Below, piece after piece: positions 46,025-57,160 of a stretch of DNA of 64,000 nt. The notes beneath the pieces are model-generated. The model saw nothing but the letters and a program-made list of their open reading frames with translations, had not been told where the DNA came from and made no database searches. Numbering within the stretch: the stretch's first letter is position 1; each line of letters begins with the position of its first letter. The position numbers were made by a program, and so were the translations under genes. Source of the DNA: Chelydra serpentina (taxonomy: Eukaryota > Chordata > Testudines > Chelydridae); the NCBI GenBank assembly GCA_037349315.1, contig JBAIAC010000033.1, positions 21,842,001 through 21,906,000 on the forward strand. The letters run 5' to 3'.

Positions 46025-47563
46025 CATTTATCTTACACCATGGACAAGTGGGGGGAAAAGGGGAAGCCAATCAAGTGGAGGCTTGAAAGCAGCCTATCAG
46101 GGTCAGGCTGGGCCCTGTAAGAAAGCTGCAGGGCAGAGAGGAGCCAGTGATGAGAGTGGCTAAGCCAGACTGTAGTTTGCCCTTGGAGGAAGGGGCTAGA
46201 CCATAGGCATGTGCACGGGGTGTGTCGGGTGTCCCCAGGCACAATCTAATCAGGGCCGCCCCAAGCGCAAACACACACAAAAAAAGCGGGGCTGGGCGGG
46301 GGGAAAGCAGCTGGACTGCCAGACATGGGGGCAGGAGTCCAGGTTAGGGGGGTGGAGGCTGGCCCGGCCTCTCTTCTCCACCCCCCACTCTCCTCTACGA
46401 GGGCAGAAGCTTGCTGGTGCTGCATCCGGAGCTCTGTCTTGCTGCTCCACGGCAGCCGGCAGCCAAGCTCCAGCCTCTTCCCCCAGCCTGCTGAGCACTC
46501 GCCCCTCCTCCTCTCACTCTCTCCCTGCCCCTGATCAGCTGTGTGCGGGGGAGAGAGAGGAGGAAGTGGAGAAGAGGCAGGGGCAGAGCTGTGGGGAAGG
46601 GGGTGGAATGGGGTATACTCCCTCTCCAGCCCCCTGCTGTGAACTGCTCAGGGCAGGGGGCTGGGAGCACCCCCACAACTCCAGCCCGCACTCCTGCACC
46701 TCCACACATACCCAGCCCCCCAGGGGGTTGGAGAAGGGGCAGCAGGGGGTTTCTGGAGGGGGCAGTCAAGGGAAGGGAGTGGGGGGGTTGGATGGGTTGG
46801 GGGCTGTCTGGGGGAGGGGGTGTGGAGAGGGGCTGGGGCAGTCAGGGGCAGGGAGCAAGGGGTTTAGATGGGTCGGTGGTTCGGGGGGGCTGTCTGGGGG
46901 AGGGGGTGTGGAGAGGGGCTGGGGCAGTCAGGGGCAGGGAGCAGGGGTGAGTTATATGGGTCAGGAGTTCGGGGGGGGGGCAGTCAGGGGACAGGGAGTG
47001 GTTGGATAGGTGTGAGAGTCCCGGGGGTCTGTCAGGGGATGGGGGTGTGGATAGGGGTCGGGGCAGTTGGGACAGGTAGGGGTAGGGTCCTAGGGGGGCA
47101 GTTAGGGTGAGGGGGTCTCAGGAGGGGGCAGTCAGGGGACAAGGAGCAGGGGGGGTTGGGGGTTCTTGAGGGGGGCAGTCAGGGGCTGGAAAGTGGGAGG
47201 GAGTGGATGGGGCAGGGGCGGGGCTAGGGCAGGGCTCCCTGGGTGCACACCCTAATGAAATGTGCTGCGCACGCCTATGAGCTAGACTGAGGACTGCAGT
47301 GAGCCACTGAGGCAAGTGATAGAACCAGAAGCTGCTGGTCCCCTGGAAGGGGAGGAGAGCCAGTGGAGTGGGCACAGCCAGAGGGCAGTGTCCAGAAGCG
47401 GACGCTGCGGTCCGGGAGTGACGTGGGTCCGACTGTGAGGACAGTGGAGCCCGAGAAAGTAATGGAGGACAAGACACCACTAGTGAAGGCGCGCCACTGA
47501 AAGAGTTAATTTCCTTACCAACCAGCAGGAGGCGCCGCTGTGGTGAGTCTGTGCCCCATTACA
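46025..47563 (+). mobile_element. LTR-type retroelement fragment, split by a hAT element
   Basis: The left part (46025-46201) contains AAGCCAATCAAG (a CCAAT-box-like word) and GGGCCCTGTAAGAAAGCTGC (a weak TATA-like region). The right part (47280-47563) ends CCAGCAGGAGGCGCCGC...CCCCATTACA. This ending and the TTACA terminus recall the solo LTR at 2600-3444. The two parts become continuous when the 1078-bp hAT element is removed. The left boundary and any target duplication are not resolved. No coding region is present. Confidence 0.5.
46202..47279. mobile_element. hAT non-autonomous element, 1078 bp
   Basis: The ends are CATAGGCATGTGC at the left and GCACGCCTATG at the right. The 8-bp flanks match at 7 of 8 positions, GGCTAGAC (46194-46201) and AGCTAGAC (47280-47287). 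The right two-thirds is a degenerate G-rich repeat in which GGGGCTGGGGCAGTCAGGGG and GTTCGGGGGGG words recur, including a near-exact duplication of about 100 bp (46806-46858 and 46895-46950). The open frame of 266 codons across it is an artefact. Confidence 0.8.
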
Positions 47564-47629
47564 GCTAGGTATAGCTAACATGCAGCAATCCCCTGTAGCA
47601 TTTCAATCTGAAGGAAGAAAGCCTCCTAA

Positions 47630-47782
47630 GGTATGTCTACATCGCAGTTAAAAACCTGCTGCTGGCCCATGCCAGCTGACTTGGGTTCATGGGCCTCGGG
47701 CTGTGGGGCTGCTTAATTGCGATGTAAATGTTTGGGCTCAGGCTGGAGCCTGGGCTATGGGACCTTCCCACCTTGCAGGACT
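47630..47782. mobile_element. Harbinger-type MITE, left half
   Basis: It starts GGTATGTCTACATCGCAG after TAA (47627-47629), then AAAAACCTGCTGCTGGC, like the start of 61823-62095 (GGTTATGTCTCCACTGC, AAAAACCTGCGGCTGGC). It ends without the expected inverted terminus, so the right half is missing. Confidence 0.6.
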
Positions 47783-47918
47783 TTTAAAATGTGCTAAACA
47801 AGTTAGAATCTAACCGTTAGAAAGAGAAAAGCATCCCTACAAAAGAGAACCAAAAAGAGAATGAATACATAGAATGATTCAGTTCCTTAAAGTCCGTGGT
47901 GTAAGATAAATGTTTCCC

Positions 47919-48211
47919 ACTATTATGGAGCAAGGATAACAAGTGGTATTTTCAAAAGTGATTATGTTACTTCCACGACTAATGAGGAGGTAATTGGCTG
48001 AATTCACGGCATAATCAGAGTGATATGTGAAATCATCAAGATGATTTGATGAAGAAAACTTGAGTTTGCTTAAAAGTTGCTAGGTGAAATTTTCAAAAGC
48101 ACCTAAGTGACTTAGAAGCATGAGTTTCATTGAAAATTAATGAGGACTTGTGCTTCTAAGTAACATAATCACTTTTGAAAATACCACTTGTTATCCTTGC
48201 TCCATAATAGT
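47919..48211. repeat. Perfect 52-bp inverted repeat around a palindromic MITE
   Basis: The arms at 47919-47970 and 48160-48211 are exact reverse complements over all 52 bases (starting ACTATTATGGAGCAAGG). They are separated by 189 bp. The spacer includes a separate, imperfect palindromic repeat (48085-48160: TTTTCAAAAGCACCTAAGTG against its decayed return arm). The flanks outside the arms do not match. Confidence 0.9.
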
Positions 48212-51200
48212 TGGCACCTGACTGACGGCCATATGATACCTTTCTGCTGAAAATCATGCATAAATACTAAAATACCATGGAAATTTCTGTGCAACACCAG
48301 TGGAGAAGGTACAACACAGGATATCCTCAAACTATAATAAAACAACACAAAATATTTTAAAAGAAAACCTGGGAAATACATCAGCCAAATGTATAAGATT
48401 ATAATTTCCCACTAAATAGCAATGCTCATGTAATATCTTTGTAAGTGTATAAGGAACTTATCTTTATCCTTCCAAATGAGTTTAACATAATGGTCCAGGT
48501 AACTCTGTCCTGGCGGAGTCATAATTTACCCTTCAGTTCTACTGTTTTCTTTATTCGGAGATGTTCTGTAATGAACATATTTGTTGATGATAGGTAGTCC
48601 ACCATTTTTTGCTTCACTGCATCTCTTTACAGATCTCTCTAAGTTTTAAGAGAGAAGTGGCCATTTATATACAGTGGAAGAGTCGGATCCTGCAACAGGA
48701 CTACTTAGATGATTAAGGATTACTCACATAACTAAGAGTTTGTAGGATCAGCCTGAAAACAGTACTGTTCAAAAGAGTGAGGGACCATTTGGGCGTTGGT
48801 TGAAATTTTAGAAGCGGCGCAGGGAATGTAGTCACACTAATTTTTAAATTAACAAAAAATGTGTAGCTAAATTTCCTAATCAGCCCTGAAAATCTCAAAC
48901 ATCAATCAGTGTTTCCTGAGAAAATACATGAAAATCCTATACAAATGGTTATTACTTCCTAAATAATCATGCCACAAAGACAGGTTGAGATGTAGCCATC
49001 TGAATAGCAAGAGTGAAAAATGGACATTGCAGTTTAGTTTGATGTGATCTGCAGCAGAGCTAACCCAGACCATTTTTACTGCTACACAGGTTTGGCTATC
49101 TCCTTTCCCCAGCCTAATCCATGTTCTCTTCTTCAGGAATAGTACTTACAGCTCTGTGTGTTCACTTGAGGAACAGGTGGCTCAGATCAGCCAAATGTTA
49201 ATCCTGGCAGATCTTGAATTTACTGGAATGGTATTGCTGTTTCAACAGGCTTAGAAGTTCTCTTTCATTTTCCTGCCATTGCTGAGATTAATGCTCCTTC
49301 CATACACACACATGCACACAAATTAGAACTAATATACACAAAATAGAAAACCTAATGGGTTAAGATGCTGAAAAGAGAAATGAATCAGAAGAGCAGAAAC
49401 CAACAAGGAATTTGCTGGGTTTTTTTTTTAAATGTATGTGTTTGAGGGGTGGGGATGCATATTTTTACTAAAGGAAAGGAGAGTTAGTACTTCGGATAAG
49501 CTTACAAGTCAGAAACAAATGCTCCTCATTATCCATTGATTAAAGGAAAAACAGTTTCCTAATCTAGATCCATGAACAGCTGGACAAATCACAATACTTT
49601 TTAGATAAATTATTGCCAAATGTTTTTGAAATATGCTTTGTCCTGCCTGTCCTGAGCATTCAGACTGAATGTTTATACTATTTGATTATCTGAGATGACC
49701 AATTTGTACTTAGACTGGGGCAGAGCCAGACAACACTCTCTTATATCTATCCATAGTCGGTAATTATTTCCAAAATCTAAACTGCCCACCATGCAGTTGG
49801 AGTGCTGAGACCACTTATGGACACTTTTCCAAATTATGACTCATTACATTAAGCCTTCTCTTCATGAAACTATGCTTAACTGTGCATGTGCTGATTGTTT
49901 TCTTTGTCATCTGACTTTCAGACTGGTTACTGATCTCCTTTGATATACTGTGTATGACATCCTAACAAAACCAAGTCTTTAATCAAAATGATGAGGATTC
50001 AAATGAGTGCCACTGTCAGACGGCAGGCTAAGGCTAACATGCAGCAGATGTGTACTTGCAGGTCAGATGGAATGAATGGATTTAAGACATACAATTGGTG
50101 AAATCTTGAGATTAACCCTAGAACTGATTTTAAAACCCAACTGGGACATTTTCGCAATGCTGCATGTTGGTTTTAAGTGTCATTTGGAGAAAGACCTAAC
50201 AACCATTTTATAAATGTTGTCTGACTTCAGAAGTCTTACACGTGATAATCTATTAGGGAACAGGATTTGTCCCTGGGACTGCAAATGCTTTAATGGCTCT
50301 GTGATGAAGTGTCTTGCTGCTGGGAATGTGTAGATTGACATAAATCATCTCTTTTAGTGCTATTGCAAAAAATTATTTTAGTTTTCATATAACTAATCTA
50401 CAATATATGGAAGAGGAAAAGAAGCAACCCAAGGACTGTTGTTTCTAACAGACTCTTTATGAAAACAAGTACAAAATACTAGATAGCTGTAGGCTTTATT
50501 TAAGCAATAAACCCCAGCATAGCAGTCCCTTATTACTCAAATAAAGACTGGTCAGGGTTAGGACGGACCCAAGGCAAATATGCCACTATACTCCTCATTA
50601 TGATGTCATATTCACTGCCAAACGGGGTAATGTAGGGCATGTGGATTTAATCTTTTTTTTTAGTTCCTCAGTTGAACATTACATAATGTATCTTCTGTCC
50701 CAAGTAAACAATACATTAGGAAGAGGCCAATCCTGCCAATGTGCTAAGCACATCCGCCAACCCTAGTGGGAGGCATTCTACACATTGCAGGATCCGTTCT
50801 TAAGTGACAGGTTCCAGTGTTTAAGCTTCAGTGTACTGTCTCTTTCTTGAATTTAATACAGATGCAAAGGTTAAAACTGCATAGAGACTATTTAGAGCAC
50901 AGTTTTTCATTAAAGAAAATGTCACAAGGTATTTCTTTTACCAGTTTTGATCTGCTCCAGGGAGATACACTAGATATAATGTAATATACTGGGGAAGAAA
51001 AAGAAGAAGCAGAATATGCTATATGGATGGCTACCTCAAGATACCAGCTGAGGTAGTGATCTTTGTTTCACACTGATGAGCAGGAACTGAAGAGCGCCCC
51101 CTCATATGCCTACAACATGTGAATTCAAGCTTTCATGCGCACTGGTTAATTGTACATTCACTGAAAGTTCCTCAAGAAATGCTGATGCAATAATAAAATA

Positions 51201-53338
51201 AATTAGCATGAAACACATCAGAACAAGATATCATGGTGATGAGCACAGTATAAATACCCAGGTACATGGGTAGATAGATTGTTCTTGGGCTCAATCCTGA
51301 GATCTGCTCTGGCCCATGTGCCACTCTGGTGGTTCAAAGAGGCCAGCATCCTGGCAGATCTTCCCACCTGGGGATTCCTCTTGAATAAAAACTATGGCAC
51401 CCTCCTACACCATCCTTTCTCTGCTCCAGTATAGGCGTATGCCAGTACAGTGAGTGGGTATGGCTAGAGCACACTGTGTTCTGGTGATCCCCACCTGGTA
51501 CACCAGCAACTTGGAGCCCATAGCCAGATAGACATAATTTAGAGCAGTCCTGAGGGTGCTTTGATTTATGACAAGGGATGAAATGGCCCCCGGGAGTCCT
51601 CAGGTTCAGTTCCCCCCTCAGCTGACCCCAGCACTTACTGGGCACAGCTGAGACCTGAGGCTCTTCTCTTGTTCCTGGTTAACGGCTCAATGCTGTAGCC
51701 CTTATGCAAATACTCCTTACTCATGTAAGTAGTCTCACTGAGGTCAATGAGAATATGCACATGAATAAGGATTGCAGGATCAGGACCAATGCTTGTATTC
51801 TGTCTTATCACATATATTATTTGTATGGTCACAGATTTCCCTGGCTTCAGAGATAACACAACAATAACATTTTAAAAAAGGTTTCATAAGACAAGTGCCC
51901 CAGGTGTCTACTCAAATGTTCTGTTGGGTCTGCTAAATTGTGAAGCATACATTACAAAAATTGCTTTTCAAGTCGATTACTTTCCTAGATTATTCTTACT
52001 GCTATAAACAAAAAGAAAGGGTTTTGCATCACATGTCTCTGTTGGAAAGATATGGGGCCAAATTCTGATCTCACCCAGCCCACTGTAAATCAGGAGTAAC
52101 TCTGCTGAAGTCAGTGAAGTTACACCAGAGTAAAACCTGTGCAAGAGCAGTATCAGCTGCTTTGTAGTTCCCAGCATGCCCCACCTTATGTGCACCCAAT
52201 GAGCAATGGGCACATCAGACAATCTACTCTACATTTTTCCTATCATAAGGGAAAATATTATATAAAAGTTTTGTATAATTATGGAAATAAAGGATGAGAA
52301 CTGAAAATGTACGTTCACACTTGTGATCTTAAGTAGCACATTTTTCTTCAGCGTTGTTCAGCAGGCTGTGAAAACCAGCCACTTGAGGTCAAGATGAGAA
52401 TACACACTGTTGCCAAAGCAAAGCATAACATGCCAAGTACAGAATATTGTAACAGTTGAGGATATTAAATGGAATTCTCTCTGCATGACTATGACCATTG
52501 CAGGTTGGTTAGTTCTGTTTATTAAAATAAACTAAATGCTATATAACTTATGTTGCACATTGCTAGACAGGACTTGACTTGCACAGTTTCTAGATGATAT
52601 CACAAAATATCATGCCGTGTCACCAATGTTAATCAATTAACTTATTCTGGTATGTTATGAACAGTGACCTCACATACCTACATAATTTAGCAGTTAACTT
52701 GTATCACCACCGTACATGGTATTCACTGACAGTGAAGACTAGTGGGAAGTTTCCCACTTCTGTTGCAAATTCTGCCCTTGGATACATGCAACCACACAGT
52801 TTTTAATGGGATGGACAAGGGTGCAGGTAAGGCAGAATATGTCACTGTAACCGGCATCATAGCATATTGTCTTTCTATATTATACGGTAAACAGGCTGCA
52901 GTAAAGAAACTCTTCTTAGTGATCTCCACTTTCACCATCCTTGACTAGTAAATCAGTATAGCTCCAGGACTTTGAAAGGCCGATACATTTCTTTCCCTAG
53001 AAATCAAAGAGGATGAGTATACTTTGTGGTCTGGTTGTCTTCTTTTAAAAAACAAAACAACCCCCCCGCCTTGTTGTGACAAAGAGGCTTTAGGCATCAC
53101 AACAATCACAGTATGGTCTCCTCTTCACCATCCCGTCTCAACATACACAATAGAACAGGAGACTGCATTTTATCATGGAAATGGCCACAAGAAGCTTATT
53201 TTAATGTTATTAGCAAAGCTTCTTTGCGTCCTAACCTGAGGGATCCAAGTCAGTATGTAAATTTCCACTTTGACTAGGTGAACAAGTGAAAAATGCAGCA
53301 ATGTTTTCATAGTGCACTGATACCCAATAAATAGACTC
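48212..53338. other. No gene seen
   Basis: About 5.1 kb of AT-rich non-coding DNA. Old palindromic repeats are seen near 50731-50800 and at 52054-52152. The 103-codon frame at 51334-51645 (minus) and the others have no recognisable domain. Confidence 0.45.
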
Positions 53339-53456
53339 TAAGGGTATGTCTACACTACGGGACTAGTTCGATTTTTCTTAAACCGAACTTGTGAAACCGA
53401 TATTGCAAAGTCGATCGTGCGAATCCACACCAAGGACATTACATCGAATTTGTGAG

Positions 53457-53504
53457 TCCACAGTAACGGGGCAAGCGTCGACATTGCAAGCGGTGCACTG
53501 TGGG
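53457..53504. promoter_or_regulatory. Left subterminal motifs of the Harbinger element
   Basis: TCCACAGTAAC (53457-53467) and GGTGCACTGTGGG (53492-53504) recur near the other end at 58341-58351 and 58296-58308 on the same strand. Just after the second motif, TAGCTATCCCAC makes a partial inverted return. Repeated subterminal words are candidate binding sites for the transposase or the SANT/Myb-like protein. Binding itself is inferred. Confidence 0.4.
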
Positions 53505-53700
53505 TAGCTATCCCACAATTCCCGCAGTCCCCGCTGCCCACTGGAATTCTGGGTGTAGCCCCTAGTGCCTTCTGGGGCCAAAAATGTGTGGAGGGTGGTT
53601 ATAGGTAAATGTCGTCACTAGACCCACACTCCCGCCCTCCCTACGTGAAAGCGCCGGCGGGCAATTAATTCGCGCCCTTTTCTGGTGATTGACAGCTCAG

Positions 53701-54987
53701 ATGCCACAGGACAGCGAGATTATCGCTGCTGTTCTGTCCGTTGTCAACACCTCGTGCCTTATCGTCCACTTTTTCCAGAAGCAGATGCAGATAAATCGGG
53801 CGAGGAGGCAACGGAAGCTCCGGGAGGACATGAACTCTGAGAGGGGCACAGACCTCTCGCAAAGCACGGGACCCCGGCCTGTAGACATCATGGTGGCAAT
53901 GGGGCACGTTGATCCTGTGGAACGGTGATTCTGGGCAAGGGAAACAAGCACTGACTGATGGGACCGCATAGTGCTGCAGGTCTGGGATGAATCCCAGTGG
54001 CTGAGAAACTTTTGGATGCGTAAGGGCACTTTCCTGGAACTTTGTGAGTTGCTGTCCCCTGCCCTGAAGCGCCAAGACACCCGAATGAGAGCTGCCCTGA
54101 CTATCCAGAAGCGAGTGGCCATAGGCCTGTGGAAGCTTGCAATGCCTGACAGCTACCGGTCAGTCGCGAATCAATTTGGAGTAGGCAAATCTACCGTGGG
54201 GGTTGCTGTGATGCAGGTTGCCCATGCAATCGTTGACCTGCTGCTCTCAAAGGTAGTGAGCCTTGGAGACGTGCAGGTGATCATAGATGGCTTTTCTGCT
54301 ATGGGATTCCCAAACTGCGGGGGGGCTATTGATGGGACACACATCCCTATCCTGGGACCGGACCACCAGGGCAGCCAGTCCATTAACCGAAAGGGCTATT
54401 TTTCTATGGTGCTGCAAGCACTAGTGGACCATAAAGGACGTTTTACCAACATCAACGTCGGATGGCCGGGCAAGGTTCATGATGCTCGTGTTGTCAAAAA
54501 CTCTGGTCTGTTTAGACGGCTGCAGGAGGGTGTTTACTTCCCGGACTGCAAAATAAGTGTTGGGGATGTGGAGATGCCTATAGTGATCCTCGGGGACCCA
54601 GCCTACCCGCTAATGCCCTGGCTCATGAAGCTATACACAGGAGCCCTGGACACTGAAAAGGAGCTCTTCAACTACCGTCTGAGCAAGTGCAGAATGGTGG
54701 TGGAGTGTGCTTTTGGCCGTCTGAAAGGGAGATGGAGAAGCTTACTTACTCGCGCCGATCTCAGCCAAACAAATATCCCCATTGTGATTGCAGTGTGCTG
54801 TGTGCTCCACAATCTCTGTGAGAGCAAGGGGGAGACGTTTATGGCGGGGTGGGAGGTTGAGGCAAATCGCCTGGCTGCTGATTACGCACAGCCGGACACC
54901 CGGGCGATTAGAAGATCCCAGCGGGACGTGCTGCGCATCCGGGAAGCTTTGAAAGCTAGCTTCCAGACTGACCAGGGTAACCAGTGA
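53701..54987 (+). pseudogene. Harbinger DDE transposase (HARBI1-like), two N-terminal stops
   Basis: A single frame of 429 codons runs from ATG 53701 to the stop at 54985-54987. It is broken by TGA at 53926-53928 (codon 76) and TGA at 53956-53958 (codon 86). The rest is intact. A helix-turn-helix-like part, SYRSVANQFGVGKSTVG, is followed by the catalytic core GAIDGTHIP (Asp at 54331), GDPAYPL (Asp at 54595) and VECAFGRLKGRW (Glu at 54703). The spacing, 88 and 36 residues, suits the PIF/Harbinger DDE domain. The enzyme would cut and join the element ends in the nucleus. Both stops look like single transitions (CGA to TGA, TGG to TGA), judged from related turtle copies I recall. A shorter protein starting at a later ATG (for example Met at 54016) would keep the whole core, so loss of function is likely but not certain. 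A polyadenylation signal follows at 55108. Confidence 0.85.
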
Positions 54988-55107
54988 CTGTTACGCTTGT
55001 TTAAACAGAAGCTGAACCTGCCCCCGTTTCTTTACCCAGTTTCTGTTGCCTATCCTCTCCAATTACCAACCCCCTTCCCCCCCCTTCATTCAATGCTTTA
55101 AAAGTAT

Positions 55108-55113
55108 AATAAA
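55108..55113 (+). terminator. Polyadenylation signal of the transposase transcript
   Basis: AATAAA lies about 120 bp after the transposase stop codon on the same strand. Confidence 0.55.
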
Positions 55114-55149
55114 GGAAACATTGTTTATTAAAACTGTCTTTATTAATGA

Positions 55150-55310
55150 TTTCTCGGTTAAGGGTTTAACCTGGGACGCATACTGCAGTTGGGGAGCGGG
55201 TGGAGTGTTGGAAAGGACGCTTCCAAACTCGGGGAATGACAGGCTCCTGCTCCCAGAGCAGTCCGCAGTGCTGGACTGCTTGTTTCAAGGGAGCCTGCAA
55301 CCCCTCCTAT
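55150..55310 (-). repeat. Duplicated 3' end of the SANT/Myb-like gene
   Basis: This segment resembles 55690-55850 in the same orientation: CCTGGGACGC and CCTGGGCAGG starts, then GGAATGACAGGCTCCTGCTCC against GGAATGAGAGCCTTCTGCTAC, then GAGCAGTCCGCAG in both. The second copy is the end of SANT/Myb exon 2 and its 3' part. The first therefore appears to be a remnant of the same gene end, now next to the transposase 3' end. On the minus strand it reads DCSGSRSLSFPEFG, against DCSSSRRLSFPKL in the intact copy. Confidence 0.6.
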
Positions 55311-55676
55311 TCGCAACTGTGTGTGGTGGGGCCTGTGTGACTTTTTGGCCGTGGATTGCGGCCACAGATCCCCTGCTGCATGGATCTGTCATGCAGGCTA
55401 TCGCCTGCCGCAAAAGATCTGCAGCCACCCTCCCCCACCAGAAAGTCACAGAGCCGCCCCCCCCCCCCATAGAGAAAATGAAAACCCCCTCCCAGAATGA
55501 CAAGTGTGCCTAGTGAATGCAATGTGAGTGTGACTTTCTGTTGAACCTTTCCCCCTGTCTGTATCCTGGTTCAGGCGCGTATCGTCTCAAATTACAAACC
55601 CACTTACCCACTCCCCCAAAACCAAACCGTCCTGTGAAAGAAAGTCAGGGAAACAGCACTGTACAGAACAAACATT

Positions 55677-55682
55677 TTTATT
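55677..55682 (-). terminator. Polyadenylation signal of the SANT/Myb-like gene
   Basis: AATAAA on the minus strand, about 80 bp past the stop codon of exon 2. Confidence 0.55.
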
Positions 55683-55760
55683 AAGGGGAGCATAGTTTTG
55701 AGATGAAACCTGGGCAGGGAACTGTTGTGGGGTGCGGTTGGAGGGAAGGAAAAGACCCAT

Positions 55761-56242
55761 CTAAAGTTTTGGGAATGAGAGCCTTCTGCTACTGGAGCAG
55801 TCCGCAGGGGTGGAGTGATTATTTCCACGGCCCCTGCCTCCCCTCGTTCTAGTGACTTTGGGTGAGGGGGGGATTGGACTTTGTGGCGGGGGAGGGCGGT
55901 TGGAAATAACATACAGAGGGGCTCTTTCCTCCTGTCTCCTGTCCTGGAGAACGTCTACCAGGCGCCGGAGCGTGTCCCTTTGCTCCCTCATTAGTCCCAG
56001 CAGCGTTTGAGTCGCCTGCTGGTCTTCCTGCCGCCACCTGTCCTCGCGAGCTTCAGCCCTCTGCTCCCGTTTGCTGACTGCTCGCTCGGACCTTGAGACG
56101 TCCTCTCTCCGCTGTGCCGCCTCCTTTCGGGAACAGACCATCAATTCTGAGAACATGTCGTCCCGGGTTCTCGTTTTGCACCGCCTGATCAGCACAAGCC
56201 TCTGGGAGGGTGATCCACGGGTAGGGCGGGAGACACTCGCAG
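55761..56242 (-). CDS. SANT/Myb-like Harbinger protein, exon 2
   Basis: This exon encodes the C-terminal 159 residues plus the last two bases of a split alanine codon. The acceptor is a pyrimidine-rich tract ending CCCACAG at 56243. Its phase matches the donor at 57562, giving GSA-A-ASVS across the junction. It starts with a basic patch (SQRLVLIRRCKTRTRD), then a long charged helix rich in Glu, Arg and Gln that looks like a coiled coil (REQRAEAREDRW ... REQRDTLRRLVDVL). It ends in a Pro/Ser-rich part and the tail RRLSFPKL. In Harbinger elements this partner is thought to contact the transposase and help nuclear entry and DNA binding. The reading frame is open throughout. The joined protein would have 353 residues. 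Confidence 0.72.
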
Positions 56243-56582
56243 CTGTGGGATGGGAGAAAGGGAGTGAATTCCTCAGAAAGATACTTTTTCCCGAACAATG
56301 CCTATACTCTTTCCCTGTGAATAAGACCATGCACAGTACCTATCACATGTGCACTTACTACAAGGTTGAATATTATGTCTTTATACTGAGTGCCTGGGGT
56401 CCTGGTGTACAGATCCCACAAGCGGTACTGGACACTGGAAATCAGCTGTCTGGAGACCATGGTAAGCTGTTGCCTTTGGACTGCTGAGAGCTTACTTCAC
56501 AGCAGTGCTCCACTCCCATGTTTCAAGCACAGTTCCTAGCGGTGGCCAGTTCCTGCTGCTGCCAAAACTGCTCATCTACAAT

Positions 56583-57090
56583 GGCTTGCCTACCCTTTCC
56601 CCCCCTCCGCGTGGCCGGTCCTGGGAACTGTACGTGCCCGCGAACCGCTCTGTTTGAACGGCTCGCCTACCCTTTCCCCCCCTCCGCGTGGCCGGCCCCG
56701 GAAACTGTACGGGCCCGCGAACCGCTCTGTTTGAACGGCTCACCTACCCTTTCCCCCCCTCCGCGTGGCCGGTCCCGGGAACTGTACGTGCCCGCGAACC
56801 ACTCTGTTTGAACGGCTCGCCTACCCTTTCCCCCCCTCCGCGTGGCCGGCCCCGGGAACTGTACGTGCCCGCGAACCACTCTGTTTGAACGGCTCGCCTA
56901 CCCTTTTCCCCCCTCCACGTGGCCGGCCCCGGGAACTGTACGTGCCCGCGAACCGCTCTGTTTGAACGGCTCGCCTACCCTTTCCCCACCTCCGCGTGGC
57001 TGGTCCCGGGAACTCTCCCTGCCTGCGCACCGCTAAGTTTCAATGGTTTGCCTCCCAGCTCCTGCCCCCCCGCGTGGATGGAAACCGCCG
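56583..57090. repeat. 77-bp minisatellite, six units plus a decayed seventh
   Basis: Units start at 56583, 56660, 56737, 56814, 56891 and 56968, exactly 77 bp apart, each beginning GGCT.(G)CCTACCC and containing CTCCGCGTGGCCGG and GTACGTGCCCGCGAACC. The sixth has more changes, and a seventh starting at 57045 is strongly diverged. Because 77 is not a multiple of three, each strand shows staggered open frames. These are not genes. It lies inside the SANT/Myb intron. Confidence 0.93.
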
Positions 57091-57160
57091 GGTGTCGTTC
57101 TTTAAAGGAAAAATGAAGAAGTCACTATACTAAAAAAAACACTCATTCAACCAGGGCACC

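Noticed and set aside
46209..47009. 266-codon Gly/Ser-rich frame
   Set aside because: It is the G-rich array of a hAT element with 8-bp TSDs and inverted ends, so not a gene.
56518..57116. Series of 64-97-codon frames on both strands
   Set aside because: They are produced by the 77-bp minisatellite, whose period shifts the frame at every unit.
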